DNA of 6,203 nt from Eubacteriales bacterium (GTDB lineage Bacteria > Bacillota > Clostridia > Christensenellales > CAG-138), in assembly GCA_030695285.1 (NCBI GenBank), contig JAUYTF010000029.1, forward strand, positions 1 through 6,203, in the 5' to 3' direction. The notes under the pieces were generated by a model. That model did no database searches. It had not been told where the DNA came from and saw only the letters and a program-made list of their open reading frames with translations. Below are positions 5,005 through 6,203 of this stretch, piece by piece; within the stretch, counting starts at the first letter, position 1; every line of letters begins with the position of its first letter. The translations under genes and the position numbers were made by a program.

Positions 5005-6203
5005 TTAGTATGCTTCTCCGAAGAGTTTGCTGTGACCAGATTGATTGCCGGAGAGATAAAAATGTGTGGTGGTGTCAAATTCGATTGATTGTTCAGACGG
5101 CGGAAAATATCCACCCGATTCCTTATTCAATCGCAAGACTTCCCCGCCGACAACTCTTTCCACATCGGGCAGCCTATAATGCTTCTCGATCGAACCACCG
5201 CTGACAACCGCATTTGCTTCGGGAACGTCGTCTACTAAGAGAACGCCTTCTGTTCCGTCGATTCCACCAAACTCAAAGGTGATCGCAGAGGCGCTGATGC
5301 CGTTCTGCTCGGCGCATTGTATCGTCAGCATGCCATCGACAGCCGCATTGCCGCCGCCTTCCCATGCCATAATCAAGCCGTTTGCGCCGAGATACTTCGC
5401 CAGCTTTACGTTAAAATTGGCGCAGCGCTCCTTATGCCAATTAGAGGGATTGTGGCTGCGGCAGAACATCACGCCTCTAAAGTTGATCGTCTTTCCGTGG
5501 TTTTTGTACAGTTCCAGCAAAATCGGGTGGTTCACATGCAGATAGGTCGGTACTTTGAATGCCGGCCATACATAGTTGCCGCTGACCACACAACCATCCA
5601 ACATCTCGTTGGGATGCAGCAGCGTTGGTACCAGATTGTCGATGCTTAACCCATATAAGAGTGTATTCGCGTACGGGCCCTGATTCTGGCACTGCCAAAC
5701 CAATACGACATTCGGCAACTCCGGATTCACCGCATCGATGCAAAAAAGGGTGGACTCATCTGGTTCCATGTCCTGCGTCAGTGACGCAAGAAAGGTGGAA
5801 ATTTTGATCCCAATCAGGCGAATGTCATTGTCATACTCGATGGAGGACTTATCCTCCGCCAGGTGATACAGGATGACCAGATTGATGGTTTCGCTAAAGG
5901 GCGTAAATCCGGCGATCGGGCCCTGCATATCCATGATCGCATCGCGCGGATAGAGCAGCCCGCTGCTCGCGCTCGACGTATCCCAGGGAAGCGCGGCGCT
6001 CTCCATGACGGCTAATCCCGAGAGCAGGTTTGTCACGCCGTCTCCAACCGTAAGCGCACCGCCGAAAAAGCCGGAATACTGCTTGCCGTTTCCGCTGATT
6101 TTCACCATCGGCTGCAGGGTGTCGAGCAGGTGGATGATCCGTGCATTTTCCCCCGGCTTGACGATGTCGAAATCGACGTCTTCCACCGCTTTCATCAGGG
6201 GCT
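5005..6203 (-). CDS. Component B pro-protein of a glycine/sarcosine/betaine-type reductase (GrdE/GrdG/GrdI family), 5'-truncated and divergent
   Basis: Members of this family form, with a selenoprotein B (GrdB/F/H), the substrate-binding module. The pro-protein is normally cleaved before a cysteine that becomes a pyruvoyl group, which binds the substrate amine. The frame stays open past ATG 6195 to the window edge (codons CTG and CCC before it), and DFDIVKPGENARI aligns with an internal GrdE segment, so about 30 N-terminal residues are probably missing. Counting from ATG 6195 gives 396 residues. Family landmarks are MDMQGPIAGFTPFSETINLV (89-108), LDGCVVSGN (199-207), PTYLHVNHPILLELYKNHGK (216-235), KYLGANGLIMAWEGGGN (267-283) and the C-terminal GNQSGHSKLFGEAY. 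After VVSGN, where as I recall characterised GrdE has cysteine(s) (SGNC..ACDKN), this protein reads YVWPAFK, with no Cys between residues 203 and 244. Glycine, sarcosine, betaine or another substrate cannot be told apart here, so I give no symbol. Confidence 0.88.
   Translation of the reverse strand, partial: PLMKAVEDVDFDIVKPGENARIIHLLDTLQPMVKISGNGKQYSGFFGGALTVGDGVTNLLSGLAVMESAALPWDTSSASSGLLYPRDAIMDMQGPIAGFTPFSETINLVILYHLAEDKSSIEYDNDIRLIGIKISTFLASLTQDMEPDESTLFCIDAVNPELPNVVLVWQCQNQGPYANTLLYGLSIDNLVPTLLHPNEMLDGCVVSGNYVWPAFKVPTYLHVNHPILLELYKNHGKTINFRGVMFCRSHNPSNWHKERCANFNVKLAKYLGANGLIMAWEGGGNAAVDGMLTIQCAEQNGISASAITFEFGGIDGTEGVLLVDDVPEANAVVSGGSIEKHYRLPDVERVVGGEVLRLNKESGGYFPPSEQSIEFDTTTHFYLSGNQSGHSKLFGEAY

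Overview
This window comes from an anaerobic, selenocysteine-using bacterium, most likely an amino-acid- or amine-fermenting Clostridia-type Firmicute. The grd/trx/sel gene set points there; nothing in the sequence fixes the genus. All genes lie on the minus strand and are closely spaced, so transcription runs from high to low coordinates. This looks like most of one glycine/sarcosine/betaine reductase (Grd) operon, whose promoter lies beyond the right edge.

In transcription order: (1) 6203-5005, the component B pro-protein of the substrate-binding module (GrdE/GrdG/GrdI family), missing its start; (2) 4978-4043, thioredoxin reductase trxB; (3) 4022-3705, thioredoxin trxA with the atypical active site GCIPC; (4) 3622-3152, selenoprotein A grdA, with an in-frame TGA at 3493-3491 read as selenocysteine (CFVU motif); (5) an intercistronic 12-bp perfect hairpin at 3144-3108; (6) 3075-1537, component C beta subunit grdC; (7) 1531/1540-389, component C alpha subunit grdD, overlapping grdC; (8) 288-1, the first 96 residues of selA (selenocysteine synthase), cut by the left edge. 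The two longest gene-free stretches are 289-388 (100 nt) and 3076-3151 (76 nt).

The genes form one pathway. Component B activates an amine substrate, and selenoprotein A takes the carboxymethyl group on its selenocysteine. GrdC/GrdD release it as acetyl phosphate, and TrxB/TrxA re-reduce the oxidised Cys/Sec pair with NADPH. SelA makes the Sec-tRNA needed for grdA and for the unseen second component B subunit. Two points stand out. The component B pro-protein is divergent and seems to lack the cysteine that becomes the pyruvoyl cofactor in known members. No selenoprotein B gene (grdB/F/H) lies between it and grdC. The enzyme's substrate therefore cannot be assigned from this window and may be unusual.
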